Positions 8,844 to 18,080 of a DNA stretch of 64,000 bases are shown here, piece after piece. The position numbers and the translations under genes are program-made. Source of the DNA: an uncultured Bacteroidota bacterium (GTDB lineage Bacteria; Bacteroidota; Bacteroidia; Flavobacteriales; Flavobacteriaceae); contig CAJXVU010000002.1 of assembly GCA_913062555.1 (NCBI GenBank), positions 1-64,000 on the forward strand. The letters run 5' to 3'. Below the pieces are notes generated by a model, which saw only the letters and a program-made list of their open reading frames with translations, was not told the origin of the DNA and searched no databases. Within the stretch, counting starts at the first letter, position 1; each line of letters starts with the position of its first letter.

Positions 8844-10103
8844 ATGAGGGATTTATTTGAAAAAATTTATAGGGACAAGGGGCCATTAGGAAAATGGGCT
8901 TCTCAGGCTGAAGGTTATTTTGTGTTTCCAAAACTGGAAGGTCATATTTCTAATAGAATGAAATTTCAAGGAAAAGATGTTATAACTTGGAGTATTAATG
9001 ACTATTTAGGATTAGCAAACCACCCAGAAGTTCGTAAAGTGGATGCTGAAGCTGGAGCTGCATATGGATCTGCTTATCCTATGGGAGCAAGAATGATGTC
9101 TGGACATACAGATTTACACGAGAAATTACAAAATGAATTAGCGGAATTTGTTAATAAAGAATCTGCATATTTATTGAATTTTGGTTACCAAGGGATGGTT
9201 TCTACCATTGATGCTTTAGTATCTAAAAATGATATCATAGTATATGATGTCGATTCACATGCTTGTATTATTGATGGTGTTCGTTTGCATATGGGTAAAC
9301 GATTTACTTATAGGCACAATGATATAGTAAGCTTAGAAAAAAATCTTGATAGAGCAACTAAAATGGCCGAGCAAACTGGTGGCGGAATTTTAGTGATTTC
9401 TGAAGGTGTTTTTGGAATGCGCGGTGAACAAGGGATACTTAAAGAAATTGTAGCTCTTAAGGAAAAATATAATTTTAGATTTTTAGTAGATGACGCTCAT
9501 GGTTTTGGTACCTTAGGTAAAACAGGAGCAGGAGCAGGTGAGGAGCAAGGTGTTCAAGATGATATTGATGTGTATTTTGCAACTTTCGCAAAAGCTATGG
9601 CGGGTACAGGAGCTTTTATTGCTGCAGATAAAGAAATAATAGATTATTTAAAATATAATTTACGTTCTCAAATGTTTGCCAAATCACTGCAAATGCAGTT
9701 AGTAGTTGGTGGACTCAAACGATTGGAAATGTTAAAAACAATGCCTGAGTTGAAAAATAACTTATGGAATATTGTAAATGCATTACAGTCGGGATTAAAA
9801 GAAAGAGGATTTGATATTGGAACAACTCAAAGTTGTGTGACTCCAGTGTTTTTAAAAGGAAGTATTCCTGAAGCAATGGCATTGGTAAGAGATTTAAGAG
9901 AAAACTATGGAATTTTCTGCTCAATTGTTGTGTATCCAGTTGTACCTAAGGGCATAATTCTGTTGAGAATGATTCCAACAGCAACACATACTTTGCAAGA
10001 TGTTGAAGAAACTTTAAATGCATTTTCGGCAATTAGAGAACGATTATTAAATGGAACTTATAAGCGCTTATCTGCAGCAGTAACTGCGGCGATGGGTGAA
10101 TAA
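8844..10103 (+). CDS. Alpha-oxoamine synthase (SPT/KBL-like); candidate cysteate fatty-acyltransferase
   Basis: PLP-dependent enzyme that condenses an amino acid with an acyl-CoA or acyl-ACP. It has DSHACIIDG (His stacking on PLP), LVDDAHGFGTLG and TFAKAMAGTGAF with the Schiff-base Lys near residue 253. This Lys block differs from KBL (GTFGKA) and from BioF, and resembles lipid-making members of the family. Serine palmitoyltransferase makes sphingoid bases, and its flavobacterial relative makes capnine from cysteate; in Flavobacterium johnsoniae an enzyme of this type is known to be needed for capnine and efficient gliding. The start at 8844 (MRDLFEKIYRDKGPLG) fits the promoter. Neighbours support a lipid role, but serine versus cysteate cannot be decided by eye. 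Confidence 0.85.
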   Translation: MRDLFEKIYRDKGPLGKWASQAEGYFVFPKLEGHISNRMKFQGKDVITWSINDYLGLANHPEVRKVDAEAGAAYGSAYPMGARMMSGHTDLHEKLQNELAEFVNKESAYLLNFGYQGMVSTIDALVSKNDIIVYDVDSHACIIDGVRLHMGKRFTYRHNDIVSLEKNLDRATKMAEQTGGGILVISEGVFGMRGEQGILKEIVALKEKYNFRFLVDDAHGFGTLGKTGAGAGEEQGVQDDIDVYFATFAKAMAGTGAFIAADKEIIDYLKYNLRSQMFAKSLQMQLVVGGLKRLEMLKTMPELKNNLWNIVNALQSGLKERGFDIGTTQSCVTPVFLKGSIPEAMALVRDLRENYGIFCSIVVYPVVPKGIILLRMIPTATHTLQDVEETLNAFSAIRERLLNGTYKRLSAAVTAAMGE

Positions 10104-10124
10104 TTATCTCATATATAAATAACT

Positions 10125-10152
10125 AAAAAGCCGCTCAAAGAGCGGCTTTTTT
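10125..10152. terminator. Bidirectional terminator
   Basis: AAAAAGCCGCTC (10125-10136), 3-nt loop, complementary arm ending in TTTTTT. It serves both convergent genes. Confidence 0.85.
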
Positions 10153-11272
10153 ATGCGATATCTTTTCTAAATGTACAGCGTTTTTTATGAGTTACAGGTT
10201 TGAAATTTTTCCATAGTGCTTGAATCGCAGTATTTTCAATAAGTTCAGGAGTTCTTAGACATTCCAAAATCCCTTTCTCAGAAAAAGTTTCGTGAAATTC
10301 ATTAAATACAATAGCATGAACACCCTTGTTTTGATATTCGGGATGGACACCTATTAAATAAAGCGTCACTGTTTTACTATGCTTTTTAGCTTTTAATAAA
10401 TGTTTGATGCCGAATGGGAATAATTTACCATTCATTTTTTGCAAGGCTTGAGAATAGGAAGGCATGGCAATTCCAAAAGCAACAAGGTCATCATTTTTAT
10501 CAACCACAAATTTTATATACTCAGGATTGATAAACCCTAAAAATTTCTTTTTAAAATATTCTTTTTGAACATCATTGATAGCGACAAATGAGGATAAGGA
10601 TGAATAACTTTCATTGAACAAATCAAACATTTTATTCGCATAAGGCATGACGTCTTCTGTTTTATTAAAATATAATGGCTTTAAGCCATAACGTCTTTTA
10701 ATAATTTCCTGTATTCTTGAAAAGTTTTCAGACTTTATATCTTTGAAGGCATGCTTGTTTTCCAGGTATTGCTTTTCTACCGCATAACCCAATTGTTCAA
10801 AATGCGAGGCATAATAAGGATGATTATACCAAGTAATCATTGTGCCAATATGGTCAAAGCCATAGGTGAGCACTCCAACTTTGTCTAAGTTAGAAAAACC
10901 CACGGGACCTTCCATATATTCAAGTTTATTTTGCTTACCAATGTCATGCACTTTTTTAAGTAATGCATCAGTTACAGCGAGGTCATCAATAACATCAAAC
11001 CAACCAAAGCGCATTTTTTTTGTTCCTTGATCCTTTATTTCTAACCAGTTAATAATGGCAGCAATACGACCAACAATTTTATCTTCTTTATAAGCTAGAA
11101 ATAGCGTAGCATCCGCATCATTAAATACGGGGTTCACCTTTTTATCAAAAGTTTTAATTTCCTGACTAATAACAGGTGGTACCCAGTATTTTGAATTTTT
11201 ATAAAGTGAAAAGGGAAATTTCACAAATGCTTTTAAATCTTTTTTAGTCCGGACTTCTTTTACTGTAATCAT
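10151..11272 (-). CDS. GNAT-fold N-acyltransferase (YghO/bacterial ceramide synthase-like)
   Basis: A 373-residue protein with the N-terminus KFPFSLYKNSKYWVPPV, typical of YghO-like GNAT proteins, and the acyl-CoA loop HPEYQNKGV near residue 315. The conserved middle block is EGPVGFSNLDKVGVL. The bacterial ceramide synthase of Caulobacter belongs to this type of two-GNAT-domain protein, often annotated only as N-acetyltransferase. Sitting tail to tail with an SPT-like gene, it is a good candidate for the N-acylation step that turns capnine or a sphingoid base into the N-acyl lipid; this is inference from context. The barrel gene 11283-12158 lies 10 nt upstream and is probably co-transcribed. 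Confidence 0.8.
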   Translation of the reverse strand: MITVKEVRTKKDLKAFVKFPFSLYKNSKYWVPPVISQEIKTFDKKVNPVFNDADATLFLAYKEDKIVGRIAAIINWLEIKDQGTKKMRFGWFDVIDDLAVTDALLKKVHDIGKQNKLEYMEGPVGFSNLDKVGVLTYGFDHIGTMITWYNHPYYASHFEQLGYAVEKQYLENKHAFKDIKSENFSRIQEIIKRRYGLKPLYFNKTEDVMPYANKMFDLFNESYSSLSSFVAINDVQKEYFKKKFLGFINPEYIKFVVDKNDDLVAFGIAMPSYSQALQKMNGKLFPFGIKHLLKAKKHSKTVTLYLIGVHPEYQNKGVHAIVFNEFHETFSEKGILECLRTPELIENTAIQALWKNFKPVTHKKRCTFRKDIA

Positions 11273-11282
11273 AGGAATAAAT

Positions 11283-12158
11283 CTAGTCTTTATGAAAATC
11301 TAAACGATAAGAGGCCCCAAAATTCACACTAAACACCGAAGGGGTGTCTTTGGTATTAAACGTGACTGCCGAATCGAGCTGGAAATTTTTACTCATTAAG
11401 TATGCCCCACCAAAACGAAAAAGATTATCGGCATAAAAGTCACTTTTTATGCCTTGGGTTTCTCCAAAAACAACCCATTTAGGACTGAAAGAATGTGTTA
11501 AGGTAATGATATATTGAAAATCAGATTGATCTGTACCCATCCGTTCTTTTATAAAATTCATTATAAAAACCCATCCACCTGCAAAGTTATTTTGGGTTAT
11601 TAGCGCAACTCTAGGGCTTGTACCTTCAATTCCTGGAGCAATGAAAGGATTGTTTTTAGCATCAAAATGTACACCTCCAGCAATTGCCACGGCAGGAATT
11701 AGAGATCGCCATTTAAAACTGTGATTGGCCTTCCAACTATATAAATTAGGAGTCTCTTCTTCAGCATTTTTATTGGGATCATAAATTAGATATTTAGCTC
11801 CAATAACAAAGGATTTGAAATTACTTCTATCGGTTTCAGAAGTTATGGATGATTGATGAGTTTTAGTATCATTTTGATAAGTACCGGCAATATTAATTTC
11901 AAAGGCCTCCTTTAGAAAACCATACCTCGCAGAGAAATCTACACCAAATCCTGAAATTTCATAACTAGTGGATGGTGTTCGATCTTCTTTTATTAAATAT
12001 GGACCAACTTCAAATTGGGCGACATTAGTGCCAACAGAAAAGGCGCTTTGGGAAACTCCTGGGCGATTAGAGTTAATAACTTCGGTGTATTGGCTTAATG
12101 CAGTCGTGCATACACACATACAAGCAAAAAGTAAGACATTAGCTTTAGTTGATTTCAT
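11283..12158 (-). CDS. Outer-membrane beta-barrel, MetA-pathway/transporter-like
   Basis: The signal peptide MKSTKANVLLFACMCVCTTA ends near ALSQ. The mature protein starts EVINSNRPGVSQSAFSVG, the common opening of the Phenol_MetA_deg-like transporter family, and continues as alternating short beta-strands to a C-terminal aromatic-poor strand (YRLDFHKD). About 290 residues suggests a 12-strand barrel. Its cargo is unknown. The ATG at 12158 is preferred to 12179, because the latter falls inside a -7 promoter box. It is the first gene of a two-gene operon with the GNAT acyltransferase, which hints at a lipid or envelope link. Confidence 0.75.
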   Translation of the reverse strand: MKSTKANVLLFACMCVCTTALSQYTEVINSNRPGVSQSAFSVGTNVAQFEVGPYLIKEDRTPSTSYEISGFGVDFSARYGFLKEAFEINIAGTYQNDTKTHQSSITSETDRSNFKSFVIGAKYLIYDPNKNAEEETPNLYSWKANHSFKWRSLIPAVAIAGGVHFDAKNNPFIAPGIEGTSPRVALITQNNFAGGWVFIMNFIKERMGTDQSDFQYIITLTHSFSPKWVVFGETQGIKSDFYADNLFRFGGAYLMSKNFQLDSAVTFNTKDTPSVFSVNFGASYRLDFHKD

Positions 12159-12176
12159 TCTCGATTTGTTATTTAT

Positions 12177-12184
12177 CAAATATA
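12177..12184 (-). promoter_or_regulatory. TAnnTTTG -7 box for the barrel-GNAT operon
   Basis: Minus strand TATATTTG (12184-12177), exact consensus, 18 nt before the ATG at 12158. Confidence 0.5.
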
Positions 12185-12238
12185 TAGATTTTATTATTTT
12201 TTTATGATGTTACAACGGATTTTAAATTGTAAGAATTG

Positions 12239-12246
12239 TATTTTTG
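12239..12246 (+). promoter_or_regulatory. TAnnTTTG -7 box for the DUF4834-yfhO operon
   Basis: TATTTTTG, exact consensus, 16 nt before the ATG at 12263; divergent from the box at 12177-12184. Confidence 0.5.
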
Positions 12247-12262
12247 AAGAAATATTTTATTC

Positions 12263-12544
12263 ATGTTGCAGTATGCCTCCATTACAGGATTTGTAAGAAC
12301 GATTTTAATCATTGTATTAGTTTGGTATGGTATTAAAATCTTATCACGGATTTTTGCCCCATTATTAATGCGTTATGTTGCTAAAAAGGCGGAACAAAAA
12401 TTTGGACAAAATTTCGGACAAAATCAAAAACCACCTCAAGCAGCTAAAAAAGAAGGTGAAATATCTATTGATAAAGCACCTAATGCAAACAAATCTTCAA
12501 ATAAAGATGTTGGTGAATATGTAGATTACGAAGAAATTGATTAA
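12263..12544 (+). CDS. DUF4834 family small membrane protein
   Basis: A 93-residue protein with one N-terminal transmembrane helix (about residues 10-30, FVRTILIIVLVWYGIKILS), an amphipathic basic stretch, and a polar charged tail ending DYEEID. This matches the DUF4834 family, whose role is unknown. It sits 30 nt upstream of yfhO in the same direction, a common flavobacterial order, so it may act with the YfhO membrane protein. Topology is probably N-out/C-in. Confidence 0.85.
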   Translation: MLQYASITGFVRTILIIVLVWYGIKILSRIFAPLLMRYVAKKAEQKFGQNFGQNQKPPQAAKKEGEISIDKAPNANKSSNKDVGEYVDYEEID

Positions 12545-12574
12545 TTTTCTAAAAAATATTTTCACTAGCATTTC

Positions 12575-15007
12575 ATGAAATTTTCATTTAAAAAAAATCT
12601 TCCGCACGTCTTTATTATAATTGGCTTTGTGGTAGTCGCTTTGGTGTACTTTAATCCAGTGCTAACAGGCAAGCAAATATTCCAGAGTGATATTATGCAA
12701 TATACTGGCATGGCAAAACAGCAAAATGTTTTCCGTGCTCAAACAGGATCGGAAACCTATTGGACCAATAGTGCTTTTGGTGGTATGCCAACCTATCAAC
12801 TCGGTGCTAAATACCCCCATAATTATATCAAAGAAGTGGATTTGGCATTGCGTTTTTTGCCACGTCCTGCAGATTATTTGTTTTTATATTTTATAGGTTT
12901 TTATATTTTATTACTTGTATTAAAAGTAGATTATAAACTAGCAGCACTAGGGGCTTTGGCCTTTGGTTTCTCAACTTATCTTGTCATCATTTTAGGTGTT
13001 GGACATAACTCGAAAGCACATGCTATTGGTTATATGCCTTTAGTACTATCGGGGATCATACTCACCTTCAGGCGCAAATATATTTGGGGATTTCTGCTAA
13101 CAGCAACAGCAATGGCTCTTGAAATTGTGGCCAACCATTTTCAAATGACGTACTATTTGTTGATTTTGGTAATTGTACTTGGAATTGCCTATTTAATTGA
13201 TGCTTATAAAAAACAACAACTGCCTCATTTTTTCAAAGCTGTTGGTATTTTAATTGGTGCTGTGACATTGTCAATTGCTTTAAATGCAACCAATATTATG
13301 GCCACTCAGGAGTATGTAAAAGAAAGTACACGAGGCAAAAGTGAACTTACGATCAATCCAAATGGTTCACCAAAAGTGGCTTCCAGTGGCTTGGACAAAT
13401 CTTATATCACAGAATATAGCTATGGGAAAGTAGAAAGTTTTAATCTATTTATACCCCGTTTTATGGGGGGAGGAGCCTATGAAGATGTTGGAAAAGAATC
13501 AAATACGTACGATGCTTTTTTAAAACTAGGAGCAACACCATTACAAGCACTGAATGAGGCGAAGCAAACCCCGACATATTGGGGAGATCAACCCATTGTT
13601 GAGGCCCCGGCATATGTTGGAGCAGTCATATTGTTTTTATTTGTTTTTGCCCTGTTTTTAATGAAAGGCCGATTAAAATGGTGGCTTGCAGCTGCTGTAA
13701 TTTTATCTTTACTATTATCTTTTGGAAAGAATTTAGGATTTTTAACCGATCTGTTTATTAACTATTTTCCGCTTTATAATAAGTTTAGAGCCGTAAGTTC
13801 AATTCAAGTTATTTTAGAATTATGTATTCCTATATTAGGGGTGTTTGGATTGGTTAAATTGTTTAATGATGTTGAAAGTAACGAGAAGAAATTAAAGGCT
13901 TTAAAATATACTACAGCTATAACAGGTGGAATGGCACTGGTTTTTTTAATGTTCAAAGGCAGCTTATTTGATTTTGTAGGTTTGCGTGATGGACAGTTTA
14001 TTCAGGCATATGGACAAGATTATATAAATGCCGTAAAAGCTGATAGACGTGCTATTTTTGGTGCAGATACCCTGAGAACTTTAGTCCTCGTTTTAATATC
14101 GGCAGGCGTGATTTGGATGTTTATAAAACAGAAACTATCAAAGAACAGAGTAATCATAGCTTTTGCAGCACTTATTTTATTTGACTTGGTTATTGTGGAT
14201 AGACGATATGTGAACGAAGATGATTTTGTGTCGGCAATTCAAGTTCAAAAGCCTTATCAAGCCAATGCTATAGATCTTGAAATTAAAAAAGATAAATCAC
14301 ATTACCGTGTATTTGATCTAACAGCAAGAGGGACAAAGCCTTCTTATTTTCATAATTCACTTAATGGATATCATGCGGCTAAAATGAACCGCTATAATGA
14401 TGTGTTTGACTTTTATATTGCTAAGAATCATCTTGAGGTACTTAGCATGTTAAATACGAAGTATATTGTAGTACCTGGTGAAGATAATCAGCCACAAATA
14501 TATAATAATGTAGAAGCCAATGGTAATGGATGGTTTATTAAAAATTTTAAAGCAGTTGAAACAGCTAATGCCGAAATTCTGACTTTAGATAGTTTGAATA
14601 CCAAAATTAGAGCTGTGTTAAATGTGTCGCAATTTAACAAGGATTATAATTCGGAAGGCATTCCGTCTTTTACTGTTGATTCATTAGCGACGATTCAATT
14701 GGTAGATTATAAACCAAATTATTTAAAATATACTTCGAATAATTCAAACGCTGGATTTGCAGTGTTCTCAGAGAACTATTACATCCAAGGATGGCAAGCC
14801 TACCTAGATGGTGAAAAAGTAGATCATATTAGGGTTAATTATATATTGCGCGGTATGAATGTTCCTGCCGGAGAACATACCATTGAATATAAATTTGAAG
14901 CTCAAGTAATAAAAACAGGAAGTAGCATTGCTTTGGCGGGTTCAATTACACTGGGGATATTAATTCTTGGTGGTTTGTTCTGGGAGTTTAAACCAAAACA
15001 ATCTTAA
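12575..15007 (+). CDS. YfhO family polytopic membrane protein
   Basis: An 810-residue integral membrane protein with roughly a dozen hydrophobic helices in the first two thirds and a soluble beta-rich C-terminal region before a last helix near the end (GSITLGILILGGLFW). The conserved luminal motifs IFQSDIMQYTGMAKQ and FGGMPTYQ lie early. YfhO of Gram-positive bacteria is a GT-C-type glycosyltransferase acting in teichoic-acid glycosylation; flavobacteria lack teichoic acid, so the substrate here is probably another lipid-linked surface glycan. The GT4 gene follows after 75 nt with its own promoter box. Confidence 0.88.
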   Translation: MKFSFKKNLPHVFIIIGFVVVALVYFNPVLTGKQIFQSDIMQYTGMAKQQNVFRAQTGSETYWTNSAFGGMPTYQLGAKYPHNYIKEVDLALRFLPRPADYLFLYFIGFYILLLVLKVDYKLAALGALAFGFSTYLVIILGVGHNSKAHAIGYMPLVLSGIILTFRRKYIWGFLLTATAMALEIVANHFQMTYYLLILVIVLGIAYLIDAYKKQQLPHFFKAVGILIGAVTLSIALNATNIMATQEYVKESTRGKSELTINPNGSPKVASSGLDKSYITEYSYGKVESFNLFIPRFMGGGAYEDVGKESNTYDAFLKLGATPLQALNEAKQTPTYWGDQPIVEAPAYVGAVILFLFVFALFLMKGRLKWWLAAAVILSLLLSFGKNLGFLTDLFINYFPLYNKFRAVSSIQVILELCIPILGVFGLVKLFNDVESNEKKLKALKYTTAITGGMALVFLMFKGSLFDFVGLRDGQFIQAYGQDYINAVKADRRAIFGADTLRTLVLVLISAGVIWMFIKQKLSKNRVIIAFAALILFDLVIVDRRYVNEDDFVSAIQVQKPYQANAIDLEIKKDKSHYRVFDLTARGTKPSYFHNSLNGYHAAKMNRYNDVFDFYIAKNHLEVLSMLNTKYIVVPGEDNQPQIYNNVEANGNGWFIKNFKAVETANAEILTLDSLNTKIRAVLNVSQFNKDYNSEGIPSFTVDSLATIQLVDYKPNYLKYTSNNSNAGFAVFSENYYIQGWQAYLDGEKVDHIRVNYILRGMNVPAGEHTIEYKFEAQVIKTGSSIALAGSITLGILILGGLFWEFKPKQS

Positions 15008-15049
15008 TCATTATTCTACAAAACAAGTTAGGGAGTTATTATGAATTCG

Positions 15050-15057
15050 TATTTTTG
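15050..15057 (+). promoter_or_regulatory. TAnnTTTG -7 box for the GT4 gene
   Basis: TATTTTTG, exact consensus, 26 nt before the ATG at 15083. Confidence 0.45.
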
Positions 15058-15082
15058 AAAGAGATTCTTTCCTTCTTAAGAA

Positions 15083-16384
15083 ATGATGAAAATGAAAAAA
15101 AAGAAAGTACTGATAATAGCATATTATTGGCCACCAGCTGGAGGGCCAGGAGTGCAACGTTGGTTGAAATTTGTAAAATACCTTGGAGATTTCAATATAG
15201 AGCCAATCGTTTATGTTCCTAAAAACCCTAGTTATCCTCTAATCGATGAGAGTTTAGTTGATGAAATACCACAAGGAATTACAATTCTAAAGCAGCCCAT
15301 AAAAGAACCTTATAAACTTGCAGGGAAATTGTCAAAAAAGAGTTCTACGACAATCAGTAAAGGAATTATTCAAGAAACACAGCATCAGAATATTGTAGAA
15401 AAGTTATTATTGTTTATCCGAGGTAATTTTTTTATTCCTGATGCACGTAAAAATTGGGTAAAGCCTTCGGTAAAATTTCTTCAAGATTATATTAATTCAA
15501 ATAAAATTGATACTATTATTACTACGGGACCGCCTCATAGTATGCATTTAATAGGATTGCAATTACAACAGTGTTTAAATATTACCTGGCTAGCTGATTT
15601 TAGAGATCCATGGACAACCATAGGCTATCATAATAAATTAAAATTATTGGGATTTGCCAAGGCTAAACACAGAAAATTAGAGGCGAAAGTGCTTCAAGCA
15701 GCTGACCACATAATTGTTACTAGTCCAACAACCAAACACGAATTTGAAAATATTACGAAGCAACCAATTACTGTAATCACTAATGGATATGACTTAAATT
15801 CAATAGGAGAAACCACATTGGATGTGAAGTTTACTTTATCTCATATAGGATCATTACTTTCAGATAGAAACCCAGAAGTACTATGGAAAGCATTAAGTGA
15901 TATCGCTCATAATGATAAAGTATTTCAATCACAGTTTCAATTGAATTTAGTTGGTGCTGTAAGTAAAGATATTTTGAGAAGCTTGGACGCATATGGATTA
16001 TCTCAATTTGTAAATTTGGTGGGATATGTATCGCATGAAGAGGCCATTAAATATCAAAAGCAATCTCAAGTTTTATTATTGATTGAAATCGATTCAGAAG
16101 CAACGAAATGTATCATTCCAGGAAAACTATTTGAATATATGGTATCAAATAGACCAATACTTGCATTGGGACCAAAAAATGCTGATGTCACTCAAATTAT
16201 TAAATCTACCAATACAGGGACATATTTTGAATATTCAGATTACGATATGATAAAAGCTAAGATCTTAGAATATTTTGCGGCGTATACTCAGCAGAATTTG
16301 CAAGGTCATGCTGTTGGTCTTCAGCAATATAGCAGAAAGTCATTGACGGAACAGTTGGCAGCGTTAATTGAAAACAAACCATAG
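15083..16384 (+). CDS. GT4-like glycosyltransferase (GT-B fold)
   Basis: A 433-residue GT-B enzyme. The N-terminal Rossmann domain begins KKVLIIAYYWPPAGGPGVQR, a signature of flavobacterial family-4-type glycosyltransferases. The acceptor side contains TGPPHSMHL and WLADFRDPW. The C-terminal nucleotide-sugar domain contains HIGSLLSDRNPEVL and the loop IPGKLFEYMVSNRPILALG (E in the EYM block is the likely catalytic-domain Glu). The donor is unknown. It probably works with the upstream YfhO protein in surface glycan or LPS assembly. No membrane helix is seen, so it is cytoplasmic or peripheral. Confidence 0.88.
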   Translation: MMKMKKKKVLIIAYYWPPAGGPGVQRWLKFVKYLGDFNIEPIVYVPKNPSYPLIDESLVDEIPQGITILKQPIKEPYKLAGKLSKKSSTTISKGIIQETQHQNIVEKLLLFIRGNFFIPDARKNWVKPSVKFLQDYINSNKIDTIITTGPPHSMHLIGLQLQQCLNITWLADFRDPWTTIGYHNKLKLLGFAKAKHRKLEAKVLQAADHIIVTSPTTKHEFENITKQPITVITNGYDLNSIGETTLDVKFTLSHIGSLLSDRNPEVLWKALSDIAHNDKVFQSQFQLNLVGAVSKDILRSLDAYGLSQFVNLVGYVSHEEAIKYQKQSQVLLLIEIDSEATKCIIPGKLFEYMVSNRPILALGPKNADVTQIIKSTNTGTYFEYSDYDMIKAKILEYFAAYTQQNLQGHAVGLQQYSRKSLTEQLAALIENKP

Positions 16385-16610
16385 ATAAGTTCCAATTTTA
16401 TAACAAAAATTTAAGTTTTAAAATTAATAATGATGGTACTAACCAATCCATTAACAACACCCCAATTTTCTCTGTTGGTTTTGCGGCGTCTAATGTCTTG
16501 TTTTCTTATGCTCTCTACGGATATCTCAGATGTTATAAATAAATTATGTAATAACGCTTAGTTTTATTTCCTTAAATGGGAATGTGATTTCTGTTTAGGT
16601 AGGAATACAT

Positions 16611-16654
16611 AAAATCCTGCAAGGTGCTTTGAGGCATACTTCATGCAGGATTTT
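16611..16654 (-). terminator. Terminator of the first repeat-protein gene
   Basis: Perfect 11-bp inverted repeat (AAAATCCTGCA, 16611-16621, with 16644-16654) around a 22-nt loop, placed just past the minus-strand stop codon. Confidence 0.7.
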
Positions 16655-16678
16655 ACAACTAACTAACCAAAAGTTTTA

Positions 16679-17824
16679 TTAATTACGTCGTTTACTAGTT
16701 CTAGATTTAGGTGCTTTGCTAGTACTAGCTCTTGACTTATTTCTTAATCGTTCAGAACTTCTGCTTTTGCTCGCTTGTGAACTTTTGCTGCGTTGTGAAC
16801 GTTGCTTAACTGTGTTGTTTTTACGCTTTGTTTGTTTGTTAGAAACTCTTGGTCTAGAATTTGAATTCTTTTTTGATGCAACTCTAGGTCTTGTGTCCTC
16901 TTTTCTTTTTACAGTTTTTGGACGAGTTTGTGTTGGTCTTGACTTTACATTCTTGCCATCTTTTTTTGAAACTCTAGGACTTGAATTTCTCGTTACAGTC
17001 CGTGGTCGATCTGATGTTTCTCTCAGTCTCGAATTTTCACTTCTTGTTCTTGTTCTCGCTTGATCTACGCTTGCAATTCTACGACTTCTTGTTACTGTGT
17101 TATCTCCTCGTCTAGAGTCACTACTTTGTCTGTAATTATCACTGCGTCTTTTAGTGTTTGCAGTTGCTGTTCTTCGAGAATTTATATTAACACGTTCTCT
17201 ATAATTATTTTTATATGGTCTGTAATAAGTATGTCTTACAGATTTGTAATATCGTCTATATGGTCTATTTAAAACAATACAAAAATCTATTATTGGTGCA
17301 GCGTAATAAGTATGCCAAGGTCTATAAGTATATTGTCTGTTATAAGCATTAATATAACCTGAATAGTGTGAGTAGTTATTAGATCTGTTATAATAAACAT
17401 ATAAACCTCCAACGCGATTAATGCGGCCAAAATTATTATAGTTAATGCGCACATTTCCTGCACGTATAATACGTCCGTAATAGTCGTAATACACTGGAAC
17501 GTTTTCAATTTGAATGACGGCGCCATAATCATCGTACTGTACATAAGCATCGTAACTATGTCCTGTATTATAACTTATACTTACCCCTCCTAAGTTGGCA
17601 TGAGCACTGAAATTTGGTCCATATTGATTGACATTAAAATCAAATTGTCCATCGGGGAAAATCGCAAATTCAACACCTTGTTCTACAAAAATGAAAGAGT
17701 TACTATAATCGTACACTATCGTTGAAACATGTGCTTTATTATCTGTACTGTTCGCGGTTGTGCTAGCATTAACAATGGTTCCGCTGAGGAACACACTTGC
17801 AATAATTAGTAGTAACTGTTTCAT
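16679..17824 (-). CDS. Secreted YD-like repeat protein with long Arg/Lys/Ser-rich tail (paralogue of 22359-23033)
   Basis: Not a family I can name. There is a signal peptide (MKQLLLIIASVFLSGTIVNA), then a conserved block FIFVEQGVEFAIFPDGQFDF shared with its paralogue, then about three units of some 16 residues built as Y-D/N-x-x-G-R-I-x-R-V/A-G-x-V/L (about residues 98-150; e.g. YYDYYGRIIRAGNV, NYNNFGRINRVGGL). A Tyr/Arg-rich middle follows, and from about residue 215 to the end the protein is almost only Arg, Lys, Ser, Thr and Asn. This tail is absent from the paralogue. A sigma-54-like promoter precedes it and a terminator follows. A periplasmic or surface role is inferred from the signal peptide only. 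Confidence 0.75.
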   Translation of the reverse strand: MKQLLLIIASVFLSGTIVNASTTANSTDNKAHVSTIVYDYSNSFIFVEQGVEFAIFPDGQFDFNVNQYGPNFSAHANLGGVSISYNTGHSYDAYVQYDDYGAVIQIENVPVYYDYYGRIIRAGNVRINYNNFGRINRVGGLYVYYNRSNNYSHYSGYINAYNRQYTYRPWHTYYAAPIIDFCIVLNRPYRRYYKSVRHTYYRPYKNNYRERVNINSRRTATANTKRRSDNYRQSSDSRRGDNTVTRSRRIASVDQARTRTRSENSRLRETSDRPRTVTRNSSPRVSKKDGKNVKSRPTQTRPKTVKRKEDTRPRVASKKNSNSRPRVSNKQTKRKNNTVKQRSQRSKSSQASKSRSSERLRNKSRASTSKAPKSRTSKRRN

Positions 17825-17858
17825 AATTGTTCGTTTTAAGATTGAATACTTTTAACTT

Positions 17859-17875
17859 ACCAAGCATCGTGCCAA
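17859..17875 (-). promoter_or_regulatory. Sigma-54-like (-24/-12) promoter
   Basis: Minus strand TTGGCACGATGCTTGGT (17875-17859): TGGCACG, N4, TTGG. It matches the RpoN consensus TGGCACG-N4-TTGC[AT] except that the C after TTG is G. It lies about 35 nt before the ATG at 17824, and no TAnnTTTG box competes. The same element precedes the paralogous gene. Confidence 0.6.
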
Positions 17876-18080
17876 AAATTATATCGTTTGAAAACAAAAG
17901 CTTTTGAGTTTTATAAATTATAAATAATTTTTCTTTACCTTCTAGTTTATATAGCGCTGTATAATAGTTGTTTACGATTTAATTATAAAGTGATATTTTT
18001 ATGTGCATTAAAAAAAACAAGAAATTATTATTGATCTGTAATAATCTCAAGTTTTAGCCACTAACCTTAAAAAACTATTA

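Noticed and set aside
16716-17063. Leu-rich 115-residue open frame opposite the repeat-protein tail
   Set aside because: It is the antisense of the Arg/Lys/Ser low-complexity tail; composition is a mirror of that repeat and no promoter is seen.
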